NCBI RefSeq assembly: GCF_003121625.1
Contig: NZ_QDDJ01000014.1
Coordinates: 84,942-148,941, forward strand
Direction of reading: 5' to 3'
DNA: 64,000 bases
Source of the DNA: Ornithinimicrobium cavernae
Lineage (GTDB): Bacteria; Actinomycetota; Actinomycetes; Actinomycetales; Dermatophilaceae
The notes below the pieces were generated by a model. That model saw only the letters and a program-made list of their open reading frames with translations. It was not told where the DNA came from and did not search any database. Both the position numbers and the translations under genes were made by a program. This document shows positions 8,708 to 17,205 of this stretch, in pieces (position 1 is the first letter of the stretch; each line of letters begins with the position of its first letter).

Positions 8708-9070
8708 ATGCGCACATCCGTGGAGACGGTGACCGCCTGGCACGAGGCGGTCAATGGTGGGGACATCGAGGCGGCCGTTGCCTGCTGCCATCCCGAGGTC
8801 GAGGTCGGTGGCCCCCGTGGCACCGGCCGCGGGCACGACCTGATGCGGGGCTGGTTGCGGCGCTCGGGGATCCGGCTGCAGCCACAGCACGAGCTGACCG
8901 AGTCCTCCCCCGGCGTGGTCGTCGTCGAGGAGCTGGCCCGCTGGACGGCCGAGAACACGCCGTTTCCGGCGCCGTCCGAGCCGACACCGACCTGGTGCGT
9001 GTTCCGGGTCGACTACGGCTGTCTGGTGTCGATCGTCCGCTACGAGGAGCCGCCGGCGGCCATGGCCTGA
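8708..9070 (+). CDS. SnoaL/NTF2-like small protein
   Basis: 120 residues beginning MRTSVETVTAWHEAVNGGDI, a typical opening helix of the NTF2/SnoaL cone fold, followed by the beta-rich pattern (CCHPEVEVGGPRG...). ATG 8708 has GGTGGAGG just upstream. The 3' end overlaps the convergent DUF1648 gene by 31 bases. No catalytic residues can be assigned; it may bind a small hydrophobic ligand or act as an isomerase/cyclase. Confidence 0.75.
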   Translation: MRTSVETVTAWHEAVNGGDIEAAVACCHPEVEVGGPRGTGRGHDLMRGWLRRSGIRLQPQHELTESSPGVVVVEELARWTAENTPFPAPSEPTPTWCVFRVDYGCLVSIVRYEEPPAAMA

Positions 9071-10035
9071 CCGGCCGACCGCAGCAGGGCGCGGGCCCCC
9101 GCTGCGGCGACCTGCTCGCCCTCGGTGATCTCCGCGCCGAACCGTCGTCCGCTGGCGCGGTGCACCACCAGTCCCGGGCCGCCACGGACGATGTAGGCCG
9201 TCCGGTCCGGCAGCCAGCGCAGACCGATCCCGCCCCACGCCATCGGGTCGAGGTCGGTGGCCTCCACCCCGAGGACCTCCTCGGCGGGGACCCTGAGCAC
9301 CGTGACGGGCAGGACCTGGGAGCGCAGGGTCAGCCCTCGGTCGTCCACGCGGATCTCGACGCGCGACCACGCGGCGGTGAGTCCCGTGGCTCCCACCGCC
9401 ACGAGTGAGACGAGGAGCCCGATCCAGGGGCTGGTCATCCACGACAGCACCGCGGTCAGGGTGAGCACGACCCCCACGAAGACCGCGGTGCCGGTGAGGG
9501 TGCCCGACCGGACGGTCGTGGCCCACGGCGCGTCCGCCCCGGGCGCCACGGGGACCACCCTGGAGCGCTCGGGCACGGTGTCGATCACGGTCTGACGATC
9601 AACCGGCCCCGGACGGTTGAGCAGGTAGGCGACCACGGCCCACACCAGGCCGACCGCAAACGGTGCGAGCGCCCAGACGACGTGGACCTTCTCCGGTGCA
9701 CCTGCCAGGTGTGTGCCCCACGCCGAGCCGACGTAGGTCGCCGCGGCGGCGCCTCCCACACCGGCCAGCAGCGCGATGAGCCACCTGCTCCACACAGCGG
9801 GCACGACCGCAGCAAGGACCGCGACCAGGGCGGCAGCCACCGCGCAGAACCCGGCGACCGACAGCGCGACGGAGAACACACCGGCGCCGGTGCCGAAGCC
9901 GTCCGGCAGGTCGGAGGTCCAGTGCGTCGGCACACGGTCCGGTGGCGGCCAGACGCCGGCCGCGAGCAGGAGCCCGCCGAACGGCAGCATGGCCCAGGCA
10001 CCGGCGGTCATCCGGCGGGCGCGCGTGGAGGTCAC
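9040..10035 (-). CDS. DUF1648-domain membrane protein
   Basis: 331 residues. The start has a hydrophobic segment followed by WPPPDRVPTHW, the hallmark of DUF1648 (PDR-P-HW). Four or five further hydrophobic segments follow (about 45-130 and 190-230), then a soluble beta-rich C-terminal domain (about 235-330) that may be PH-like (VEIRVDDRGLTLRSQ). Relatives occur with SdpI-type immunity proteins and with membrane regulators, but here no toxin gene or GntR regulator is adjacent. Function unknown. The 3' end overlaps the upstream convergent gene by 31 bases. Confidence 0.75.
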   Translation of the reverse strand: MTSTRARRMTAGAWAMLPFGGLLLAAGVWPPPDRVPTHWTSDLPDGFGTGAGVFSVALSVAGFCAVAAALVAVLAAVVPAVWSRWLIALLAGVGGAAAATYVGSAWGTHLAGAPEKVHVVWALAPFAVGLVWAVVAYLLNRPGPVDRQTVIDTVPERSRVVPVAPGADAPWATTVRSGTLTGTAVFVGVVLTLTAVLSWMTSPWIGLLVSLVAVGATGLTAAWSRVEIRVDDRGLTLRSQVLPVTVLRVPAEEVLGVEATDLDPMAWGGIGLRWLPDRTAYIVRGGPGLVVHRASGRRFGAEITEGEQVAAAGARALLRSAGQAMAAGGSS

Positions 10036-10073
10036 CGGCTCAGGCTAACGGCGGACGAGCCCCCTCCCCTGAC

Positions 10074-10098
10074 GCGGCCCCTCGTGCGACGGGGCCGC
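10074..10098 (-). terminator. Hairpin after the ECF41 sigma factor gene
   Basis: Perfect 8-base stem GCGGCCCC / GGGGCCGC with a 9-base loop, between the sigma factor stop (10134) and the start of the DUF1648 gene (10035), both on the minus strand. Probably a factor-dependent or hairpin terminator. Confidence 0.45.
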
Positions 10099-10133
10099 TG
10101 CCCTCCGGCGGCCTGCTGCCTGTGGGCCACGGA

Positions 10134-11015
10134 TCAGCGGCTGAGAACCGCCTCCTCCAGGATGCGCGACAGCTTCTCGGGATTGCGAACCGTGTAGATC
10201 CCGGTGACCAGGCCCTCCTCGACGCGCACCGTCAGCACCGAGTCCACCTCACCGTCCAGGCGGAGCAGGAGAGCGGGCCAGCCGTTGACGTGGACCGGCT
10301 CGGCCGACATCGCGCCGCGCACGGTGGCGAGCCCCACCGCCAGCAGCCGGGTCACCTTCTCCGCCCCCGACACCGGTCGGGGCAGCGCCTGCTTGATGCC
10401 GCCCCCGTCGCCGAGCAGGACGACATCAGGAGCGAGCACGTCAGCCAACCCTTGCAGGTCACCCGTGTCGAGCGCTGTCCGGAACGCCTCCAGGGCAGCC
10501 CGCGTGGCGGCCCGCGAGGTCCCACCCCGCGGCCGACGCTCGGTCACGTGCGCGCGTGCCCGGTGGGCGATCTGGCGCACCGCCGCCTCCGTCTTGCCCA
10601 CGGCCTCCGCCAGCTCGTCGTAGCCGACCTCGAACACCTCGTGCAGCACGAACACCGCCCGCTGGGTCGGTGTCAGCGTCTCGAGGACCAGCAGCATCGC
10701 CGTCGACAGGCTGTCCGCCAGCTCAACGTCCTCCGCCACGTCGGGGCTGGTCAGCAACGGCTCCGGCAGCCAGGGACCGACATAGTCCTCCCGCCGCCGG
10801 GTCACCGTGCGGAGGTGGTCGAGCGCCTTGCGCGTCACGATCCGGACCAGGTAGGCCCGCGGGTCGCGGACCGTGGCCCGGTCGACGTCCCGCCACCTGA
10901 GCCAGCTGTCCTGCACGACGTCCTCGGCGTCTGCCGCGGAGCCCAGCATCTCGTAGGCCACGGTGAAGAGCAGGCTGCGGTGGGAGAGGAACGGGTCGGC
11001 GCCCATGCACCTCAT
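10134..11015 (-). CDS. ECF41-family sigma factor with C-terminal SnoaL-like domain
   Basis: 293 residues. Sigma-70 region 2 (about 1-75, AYEMLGSAADAEDVVQDSWL) and region 4 (about 115-165, TPTQRAVFVLHEVFEVGYDEL, then KTEAAVRQIAHRARA) are joined by a linker with YVGPWLPEPL, and followed by a ~110-residue SnoaL-like domain carrying LLGDGGGIK and VRNPEKLSRI. These match the WLPEP, DGGGK and NPDKL signatures of the ECF41 group, in which the fused C-terminal domain controls activity in place of an anti-sigma factor. ATG 11015 follows the TAG of the upstream decarboxylase gene by one base (TAGCATG). A second ATG at 11006 is possible. It is probably transcribed with that gene from the ECF41-type promoter at 11643-11669, giving autoregulation. 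Confidence 0.9.
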   Translation of the reverse strand: MRCMGADPFLSHRSLLFTVAYEMLGSAADAEDVVQDSWLRWRDVDRATVRDPRAYLVRIVTRKALDHLRTVTRRREDYVGPWLPEPLLTSPDVAEDVELADSLSTAMLLVLETLTPTQRAVFVLHEVFEVGYDELAEAVGKTEAAVRQIAHRARAHVTERRPRGGTSRAATRAALEAFRTALDTGDLQGLADVLAPDVVLLGDGGGIKQALPRPVSGAEKVTRLLAVGLATVRGAMSAEPVHVNGWPALLLRLDGEVDSVLTVRVEEGLVTGIYTVRNPEKLSRILEEAVLSR

Positions 11016-11016
11016 G

Positions 11017-11607
11017 CTAGGTGTCCGTCGGCACCGGCGAGCCGGTTGCCAGCGGCGCCAGTCCGCACGCCGCGGCATACCCCTCGGAGTGGATGCCGAG
11101 GGCGATGTTCGCTCGGGCGCTGGAGTTCAGGAAGGCCACCTTGGCGGTCAGCTCGAGCAACCCGGCCGGCCCGAGGTCGTCGAGGAGGGCGGCCGACATC
11201 TCGTCCGTGACCGTCGGCGGGGTCTGGCACATGGCCTCGGCATACTCCATCACCCGTCGCTCCACGGTCCCGAAGACATCCGACTGTCGCCAGCGTGGCA
11301 CCTCACGGGCCTTCGCCTCGTCCAGCCCCTTGTGGCGGGACAGGTAGTAGTTGTAGTCCAGGCAGAACTCGCAGCCGATCTCCGCCGCTGCCGCCATCAC
11401 GGCGAACGTCGAGAGGTTGCGGTCGAGCTTGTCCCACTTCTCCGTCCGGGCCCCGAACCTCATCATGTCGGTGAACAGCTTCGGGTGGTGCCACATCACC
11501 TCGGCGCCCTCCGGCACGGCGCCGAGCATCCTGCGCATCGCGACCTTGAGCAGCCCCCCGTAGACGCCGGTCATCTCGGTGCGGGGAACGCGGGTGTTGC
11601 CGCTCAT
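11017..11607 (-). CDS. Carboxymuconolactone decarboxylase/AhpD-like protein (ECF41 partner)
   Basis: 196 residues, all-helical CMD/AhpD type, with the CxxC motif in EIGCEFCLDYNYYLSRHKG, suggesting thiol redox chemistry or peroxide handling rather than true lactone decarboxylation. ATG 11607 has AGGAGA seven bases upstream; the frame is open further upstream but that part would precede the predicted transcription start. CMD-type 'COE' genes are the usual genomic partners and targets of ECF41 sigma factors, and here the sigma gene follows directly. Confidence 0.88.
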   Translation of the reverse strand: MSGNTRVPRTEMTGVYGGLLKVAMRRMLGAVPEGAEVMWHHPKLFTDMMRFGARTEKWDKLDRNLSTFAVMAAAAEIGCEFCLDYNYYLSRHKGLDEAKAREVPRWRQSDVFGTVERRVMEYAEAMCQTPPTVTDEMSAALLDDLGPAGLLELTAKVAFLNSSARANIALGIHSEGYAAACGLAPLATGSPVPTDT

Positions 11608-11642
11608 CAGCTTGTCTCCTGTCGTCGGGGTCATGCCATGAA

Positions 11643-11669
11643 GACGCCGGCCGACCACCGGTTGTGACA
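11643..11669 (-). promoter_or_regulatory. ECF41-type promoter (TGTCACA-N16-CGTC)
   Basis: On the minus strand TGTCACA (11669-11663) is followed after exactly 16 bases by CGTC (11646-11643), the published ECF41 consensus. It lies about 36 bases before ATG 11607 of the CMD gene, leaving a short leader that includes the ribosome site. The match is exact in both elements and in the spacing. Confidence 0.8.
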
Positions 11670-11825
11670 CCACCGCCGCCCCGGCATACCTGCCCCTGAC
11701 CGACGCGACCCCCAACGGACACGAGGTGGACCCCTGCCGTTTACGCCGGCGTATGCCGACCGGCAATCCTGCCACCCTAGCGTCCTGCGCAGGACCGAGC
11801 ACGTCCTGACTCGACCAAGCAAAGG

Positions 11826-13832
11826 ATGATCGTGACTGCCCCTACCTCTCGTCGTTCGCTCCCCGTGTTGTCGCTGACCCCTGTGCACAACGGTGGCCGC
11901 GACCGGATGACCTGCAAGTACCGCTGTGGTGACGCCTGTTTCCACGAGATCCCCAACACCTCGGCGAACCGGACGTTCCGTGACGTCGTGAACTCTCGCG
12001 TCTCCCGTCGCAACGCCCTGAAGGCCGGCGGCCTCGGTGCGGCGGTGCTGGGCCTGGCCGGGCTGGGCGCGACCGCGCCCGCCGCTGCCGCCCCGTCCAC
12101 GAGGGGCAGCGCGCTGTTCCAGGCCATCCCACCGACCCCACGCACGGTGGACGACGTCGTGGTGCCCGAGGGTTTCACCTGGAAGCCGATCATCTCCTGG
12201 GGCGACCCGGTCGAGGCCGGCGCTCCCGAGTTCGACTTCTGGAACCAGACCGCCGAGGCCCAGCTGAAGCAGGCGGGTTACAACGCCGACTACGTCACCC
12301 TGATCCGCAACGGCAACGGCGGTAACAAGGCCGTCCTGGTGTTCAACAGCGAGTACACCAACGACGAGCTGATGTTCGAGGTCTCCGGCTCCGACGACCT
12401 CACCGACGAGCAGCTCCGCATCGTCATGGCCGCCCACGGGATGACCATCGTCGACGTCCGGCGACAGAACAAGCACGAGGCGTGGGAGTACGTCCGCGGT
12501 GGTAGCGCGAACCGTCGCATCCACACCTGGACCGAGTTCGCCGTGGACGGACCGGCCGCCGGCAACGAGGCGCTGCGCACCTCCGCCGACCCGACCGGCG
12601 CACTCGTGCTCGGCACACTCAACAACTGCGCGGGTGGCGTGACACCGTGGGGCACGGTCCTGTCCGGCGAGGAGAACTTCAACCAGTACTTCGACACCAC
12701 CGGCGCCCCGGACCCCGAGGGCAAGCTGGCGCGCTACGGTCTGACCAGCGGCGGCCGCGGCTGGGAGCGCGTCGAGGACCGGTTCCACGTGGCGACCGAG
12801 CCCAACGAGGTCAACCGCTTCGGCTGGGTCGTCGAGGTGGACCCCTCCGACCCGACCTCTACCCCGGTCAAGCACACGAACCTGGGTCGCTTCAAGCACG
12901 AGGGGGCCAACGTCATCGTCGCGGACAACGGTCACGTCGTGGCCTACATGGGTGATGACGAGCGGCACGACTACATCTACAAGTTCGTGTCACGGGACAC
13001 CTACCGCGAGGGCCCTGCCCACCGCCAGCACAACATGGGGCTGCTGTCAGAGGGCGACCTCTACGTCGCCAAGTTCGTCGGTGACGGTCTCGAGGACGGT
13101 GAGTGGGACGGCTCCGGCTCCTGGATCCCGCTGGTCGTCGACGGCGCCTCACACGTCCCCGGTTTCAGCGTCGAGGAGGTCCTCATCTGGACGCGTCTGG
13201 CCGCCGACCAGGTCGGCCCCACCAAGATGGACCGCCCCGAGGACGTCGAGCCCAACGTGCACAACGGCCGGATCTATGCAGCGCTGACCAACAACAGCCG
13301 GCGCGTCGAGGTCGACGAGGCCAACCCGCGCCTCGGCAACAAGCACGGCCACGTCATCGAGATGTCCGAGGACGGCAACGACCACACCGGCCTGACGTTC
13401 CACTGGCGCATCGTGCTCCTGGCCGGCGACCCGAACGACCCGACGGCGTACTTCCTGGGGTACGACCGCGAGGACGTCTCCCCGATCAGCTGCCCCGACA
13501 ACGTCGCCTTCGACCCGGAGGGGCACCTGTGGATCGCCACGGACGGCCAGCCGGGCACGCTCGGCAACTGCGACGCGATGTACCTCTACCCGGTGGACGG
13601 CGCGGAGGCCGGGCACCTGCAGCAGTTCCTCTCGGTGCCGGTCGGGGCCGAGTGCTGCGGTCCCTACATCGACCTCCACGACAACACCGTGCTGGCAGCA
13701 GTCCAGCACCCCGGTGAGGTCTCGGGGGCCAGCCCGTCCAACCCGGTCAGCACCTACCCCTACCTGGGTGACGGCCAGCCGCGACCTGGTGTGTTCCACG
13801 CCTACCGCCCCAAGGCCAACGGCAGGGGCTGA
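11826..13832 (+). CDS. phoX: PhoX-type alkaline phosphatase (DUF839), Tat-exported
   Basis: 668 residues. The N-terminus carries a twin-arginine signal (SRRNALKAGG, about residues 59-68, then a hydrophobic AAVLGLAGLGATAPAAAAPS), set unusually deep behind a ~55-residue leader, as is common in PhoX. The body has the family motif NNCAGGVTPWGTVLSGEENF and later acidic/histidine clusters such as NKHGHVIEMSEDGN and ISCPDNVAFDPEGHLWIATD, consistent with calcium/iron ligands. It should release phosphate from organic phosphoesters outside the cell. ATG 11826 follows AAAGG. No PHO-box direct repeats were recognised upstream. The 3' end lies in a local tandem repeat. Confidence 0.9.
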   Translation: MIVTAPTSRRSLPVLSLTPVHNGGRDRMTCKYRCGDACFHEIPNTSANRTFRDVVNSRVSRRNALKAGGLGAAVLGLAGLGATAPAAAAPSTRGSALFQAIPPTPRTVDDVVVPEGFTWKPIISWGDPVEAGAPEFDFWNQTAEAQLKQAGYNADYVTLIRNGNGGNKAVLVFNSEYTNDELMFEVSGSDDLTDEQLRIVMAAHGMTIVDVRRQNKHEAWEYVRGGSANRRIHTWTEFAVDGPAAGNEALRTSADPTGALVLGTLNNCAGGVTPWGTVLSGEENFNQYFDTTGAPDPEGKLARYGLTSGGRGWERVEDRFHVATEPNEVNRFGWVVEVDPSDPTSTPVKHTNLGRFKHEGANVIVADNGHVVAYMGDDERHDYIYKFVSRDTYREGPAHRQHNMGLLSEGDLYVAKFVGDGLEDGEWDGSGSWIPLVVDGASHVPGFSVEEVLIWTRLAADQVGPTKMDRPEDVEPNVHNGRIYAALTNNSRRVEVDEANPRLGNKHGHVIEMSEDGNDHTGLTFHWRIVLLAGDPNDPTAYFLGYDREDVSPISCPDNVAFDPEGHLWIATDGQPGTLGNCDAMYLYPVDGAEAGHLQQFLSVPVGAECCGPYIDLHDNTVLAAVQHPGEVSGASPSNPVSTYPYLGDGQPRPGVFHAYRPKANGRG

Positions 13833-13888
13833 GCCCCCCAGGACCAACGGCAGGGTTGAGCCTTAGGGCCAGCGGCAGGGGCTGAGCC
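13814..13888. repeat. Three imperfect tandem copies at the end of phoX
   Basis: A unit close to CCAACGGCAGGGGCTGAGCC recurs at 13816-13835, 13844-13862 and 13869-13888, with starts 28 and 25 bases apart. The phoX stop codon lies inside the first unit and each unit carries a TGA. It looks like local duplication of the gene's last codons plus flank. Confidence 0.75.
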
Positions 13889-13902
13889 CCACAGAGAACG
13901 GC

Positions 13903-13937
13903 ACGGTCCCGACCCGCACCCCGCGGGTCGGGACCGT
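13903..13937. terminator. Strong bidirectional terminator
   Basis: Perfect 15-base stem ACGGTCCCGACCCGC (13903-13917) / GCGGGTCGGGACCGT (13923-13937) with a 5-base loop ACCCC, between phoX (+) and the end of the nuo-grcC-PPTase operon (-). No T-run. It is the strongest hairpin I noticed in the window. Confidence 0.85.
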
Positions 13938-13952
13938 TCCGGTCCCGGTGGC

Positions 13953-14660
13953 TCAGCAGACGGGCGGGGTCCGGTGCCCAGACCTGACGACCTGCGGAGG
14001 GTCCACCGGGACCGGTCGCGGGGACGCGGTCGCCAGCAGGGTGCGCGGCCAGGCCAACGTCGAGGAGGCGTCCCGCAGCTCACCCAGGTCGGTCACGACC
14101 CACGGCTCCGGCGCCTGGACCTGCGTCACCCCGACGTGCACGAGTCGCGGGTCGCGCAGAAAGCCCGAGCCGTCGGCCTTGAGCACCGCCTCCTTGCGCA
14201 CCCACCACCGCTGGAAGGCGCTGGCCCGGCCCGCTGGCTCGACGGCCCGCAGCTGTTCCAGCTCCGCCGGTGTCGCGACGACACGGGCCAGCACGAGGAG
14301 GTCCTCGTCGACCGGCGGTGGCTCCTCGACGTCCACCCCGACCCGCTCCGCCGAGACCGCGAGCACGAGCACACTGTCGGTGTGCGAGATGTTGAGATCG
14401 CCTGACCGGAGGGCTCCATCGAGTCGGGGCCTCCCCTGCGCGTCCACCGAGATCGGGACCGAGCGGGGGTCACAGCCGAGCCGCACGGCCAGCCGGGCCC
14501 TGACCCAGCAGCGCGCGGCGGCCCAGCGCAGACCGGACGGGGCGATCTGGCGGTGCCACCGGGACACCTCCTCGGCGCTCAGCCAGTCCTCGACGACTGG
14601 GAGTCCCTCACGGGGTGTCCACTCGACGACGGTGCGGCCCGCGGTGGGCCACGCGGTCAC
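13953..14660 (-). CDS. 4'-phosphopantetheinyl transferase superfamily protein
   Basis: 235 residues, Sfp-type. It transfers the phosphopantetheine arm of CoA to carrier proteins. Motifs in order: NISHTDSVLVLAVS, VGVDVEEPPP (Mg-binding D-x-E) and RWWVRKEAVLKADGSG (the WxxKEA motif). GTG 14660 overlaps the stop of the polyprenyl synthase gene (GTGA), so it is the last gene of the nuo transcript. No polyketide or peptide synthetase lies in the window, so its carrier-protein substrate is elsewhere; fatty-acid ACP or a siderophore system are candidates. Confidence 0.88.
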   Translation of the reverse strand: MTAWPTAGRTVVEWTPREGLPVVEDWLSAEEVSRWHRQIAPSGLRWAAARCWVRARLAVRLGCDPRSVPISVDAQGRPRLDGALRSGDLNISHTDSVLVLAVSAERVGVDVEEPPPVDEDLLVLARVVATPAELEQLRAVEPAGRASAFQRWWVRKEAVLKADGSGFLRDPRLVHVGVTQVQAPEPWVVTDLGELRDASSTLAWPRTLLATASPRPVPVDPPQVVRSGHRTPPVC

Positions 14661-15679
14661 GACGAGCGGAGCGCGACGCCGTCGACCAGCACGCGGAGTG
14701 CCTGGACGGCGGGACCGTCCGGGAGCGGGGCGAGCGTCGCCCGCGCCTCGTCAGCCACCCGCAGCGTGTGGGCGCGGGCGGCGTCCATCGCCGGGTGGGC
14801 ACGCAGCAGCTCCAGCGCCTCCTGGAGCTCGGCCTCGTCCGGGATGGGTCCGGCGAGCAGCTGCGTGAGCCGCTCGTCGGCCGGGTCGGTGGACGTGCGG
14901 GCGATGAGGACCGGCAGGGTCGCCTTGCCCTCGCGCAGGTCGGTCCCGGGCGTCTTGCCGGAGTCTGCCGAGTCGGAGGCGATGTCGAGCAGGTCGTCCG
15001 CCAGCTGGAAGACCATGCCGACCTTCTCGCCGTACTCCGTGAGCAGGTCGACGGTGTCGCCGTCGCACCCGGCGAACATGGCGCCGTAGCGCGCCGCGGT
15101 CGCGATCAGCGCACCGGTCTTGTCGGCGAGGACTCCCAGGTAGTGGTCCACCGGGTCGACCCCGGCCGGAACGGGCCGGTCGTCCCGGATCTGCCCGGCG
15201 CAGAGTCGGACGAAGGTGTCGGCCTGGATGCCCACGGCCTCGGCCCCCAGCCCCGAGATGATCTTGGACGCCGTGCCGAACAGCAGGTCGCCGACCAGGA
15301 TCGAGGTCGAGTTGTCGAAGGCCACGTTGGCGCTGGGGATCCCTCGGCGCAGCTCGGCCTCGTCCATGACGTCGTCGTGGTACAGCGAGGCGAGGTGCGT
15401 CAGCTCCACCCCCACTGCGGCGTCGACCACCGCGGCACTCGCCGTCGTGCCGTCCATCGGCGACCGCCCCACCTCCGCGGCCAACAGCGTCAGCATGGGT
15501 CGGAACCGCTTGCCCCCGGCGTCGCTGAGGTAGCGCGACGCGCCGGCGATGAACTCGTCCTCGTGGTCGACGACCTGGTGCAGACGGTGCTGGACCGCCT
15601 CGAGCCCCGCGACCAGACGGTCGTTCAGGGCCGGGTCGACCCCGGGGACGAGCTGGGTGGACACGTCCTGCCCGGTCAC
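14657..15679 (-). CDS. grcC: Polyprenyl diphosphate synthase (menaquinone side chain)
   Basis: 340 residues, trans-isoprenyl diphosphate synthase. It has GGKRFRPMLTLLAAE, the first Asp-rich motif in SLYHDDVMDEAELRRG and the second in FQLADDLLDIASD. The bulky-residue pattern before the first motif (LTHLASLYHDD) suits a long-chain (C35-C50) product, fitting supply of the menaquinone tail. GTG 15679 overlaps the nuoN stop (GTGA), and the stop overlaps the PPTase start. A synthase of this type directly after nuoN is a recurrent actinobacterial arrangement. The exact chain length cannot be read. Confidence 0.9.
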   Translation of the reverse strand: MTGQDVSTQLVPGVDPALNDRLVAGLEAVQHRLHQVVDHEDEFIAGASRYLSDAGGKRFRPMLTLLAAEVGRSPMDGTTASAAVVDAAVGVELTHLASLYHDDVMDEAELRRGIPSANVAFDNSTSILVGDLLFGTASKIISGLGAEAVGIQADTFVRLCAGQIRDDRPVPAGVDPVDHYLGVLADKTGALIATAARYGAMFAGCDGDTVDLLTEYGEKVGMVFQLADDLLDIASDSADSGKTPGTDLREGKATLPVLIARTSTDPADERLTQLLAGPIPDEAELQEALELLRAHPAMDAARAHTLRVADEARATLAPLPDGPAVQALRVLVDGVALRSS

Positions 15680-17205
15680 CGCAGGAACTGCGCGGCGTTC
15701 GCGGCGAGCTCGAGCACCGGCGCCGGTGCGATCCCCAGGCCGAGCGTCACCAGGACGCCGGTGACGACCGCGAACGTGGTGAGCGCGGAGGGAGCCACGA
15801 CAGCCGTGTCACTGCGCGTGTCCCCGAAGTAGAGGGTCACGATCAGCTTGAAGTAGATGTAGGCCGTCACCGCGCTGGCCAGCACACCGATGACTGCCAG
15901 CCAGGCGTAGTCGTTGGCCACGGCCGCCGCGAACACCGCGAACTTCCCCGTGAAGCCCGAGGTCAGCGGGATCCCGGCGAAGGCCAGCAGCAGGAACGAG
16001 AAGGCTGCCGCCATCCAGGGTGAGCGCCGCCCCAAGCCGGACCACTGGTTGATGTGGGTGGCCTCGCTGCCGGCCGAGCGGACCAGCGCCACCAGGGCGA
16101 AGGCCGGGATGGTCATGAAGCCGTAGGCGGCCAGGTAGAACATCGTGCTCGACGCCCCGACCTCCTGCATCGCGACCAGACCCGTCAGGACGAAGCCGGC
16201 ATGGGCGATCGAGGAGTACGCGAGGATCCGCTTGACATCCGTCTGCACGATCGACAGCACCGCGCCGACGACCATCGTGACCGCGGCGATCGCGGCGACG
16301 ATCGGCTGCCAGTCCAGACGGGCGGCCTCCAGACCGACGTAGAACAGCCGCAGCATCGCACCGAAGGCGGCGACCTTGGTGCACGCGGCCATGAAGCCGG
16401 TCACCGGGGTGGGCGCGCCCTGGTAGACATCGGGGGTCCAGGAGTGGAACGGCACCGCGCCGACCTTGAACAGCAGGCCGGAGGCCAGCAGCAAGATGCC
16501 CGGGACCAGCAGTCCGTCCATGCCGGTCTCGGTGCCGATCGCGTCGGCGATGGCATCCAGGCGCATGGAGCCGGCGTAACCGTAGAGCAGCACCGCACCG
16601 AACAGGAAGAAGGCCGAGGAGAACGCGCCGAGGAGGAAGTACTTCAGCGACGCCTCCTGCGACAGCAGGCGGCGACGACGCGCCAGTCCGGACAGCACGT
16701 AGAGCGGCAGGGACAGGATCTCCAGGGCGATGAACATCAGGAGCAGGTCGTTGGCCGCGGGGAAGAGCATCATGCCGCCGACCGACAGCAGGGTCAACGG
16801 GTAGATCTCGGTGGTCGTGCCACCCAGGCGAACGGCCTCGGCCTCCTCGTGGGAGCCCGGGACCGAGACGCCGGCCTGCGTGAACGCGTCCGGCGTGGTG
16901 CCGCCGAGCCGCTCGCTCATGACCAGGACGCCGATGACCGAGAGCGAGAGGACCAGGCCCTGGATCATCAGGGTCGGTCCGTCGACCGTCACGGTGCCGG
17001 CAGCGGTGATGCCCTGGTTGTCGCGGGCCAGCCAGACGAGCACCACCAGGGCGGCGACGAGGGTGGCCACGGTCAGCCAGAGCTGGACGCGGACGCGCTG
17101 GCCGCGGGCGAGGAAGCCTTCGAGCAGGCAGCCGATGAGCCCGCCGCCGAAGACGATGATCAGCGGCAGGATCGCCAGGTAGTTGATCTCTGGGGCGTCG
17201 AACAT
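15676..17205 (-). CDS. nuoN: NADH-quinone oxidoreductase subunit N
   Basis: 509 residues, proton-pumping antiporter-like membrane subunit of complex I with about 14 hydrophobic segments. Conserved features include the charged LARRRRLLSQEASLKYFLLG, the pumping-helix lysine region LLFKVGAVPFHSWTPDVYQG and the DVKRILAYSSIAHAG loop. ATG 17205 overlaps the nuoM stop (TGATG). Farthest downstream of the nuo genes. Confidence 0.96.
   Translation of the reverse strand: MFDAPEINYLAILPLIIVFGGGLIGCLLEGFLARGQRVRVQLWLTVATLVAALVVLVWLARDNQGITAAGTVTVDGPTLMIQGLVLSLSVIGVLVMSERLGGTTPDAFTQAGVSVPGSHEEAEAVRLGGTTTEIYPLTLLSVGGMMLFPAANDLLLMFIALEILSLPLYVLSGLARRRRLLSQEASLKYFLLGAFSSAFFLFGAVLLYGYAGSMRLDAIADAIGTETGMDGLLVPGILLLASGLLFKVGAVPFHSWTPDVYQGAPTPVTGFMAACTKVAAFGAMLRLFYVGLEAARLDWQPIVAAIAAVTMVVGAVLSIVQTDVKRILAYSSIAHAGFVLTGLVAMQEVGASSTMFYLAAYGFMTIPAFALVALVRSAGSEATHINQWSGLGRRSPWMAAAFSFLLLAFAGIPLTSGFTGKFAVFAAAVANDYAWLAVIGVLASAVTAYIYFKLIVTLYFGDTRSDTAVVAPSALTTFAVVTGVLVTLGLGIAPAPVLELAANAAQFLR

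Noticed and set aside
11635..11802. Longer start for the carboxymuconolactone decarboxylase
   Set aside because: Upstream codons would lie before the predicted ECF41 transcription start, and ATG 11607 has an AGGAG ribosome site.
13953..14660. PPTase as a sign of a secondary-metabolite cluster
   Set aside because: No synthase, carrier-protein or tailoring genes accompany it; its neighbours are respiratory genes.
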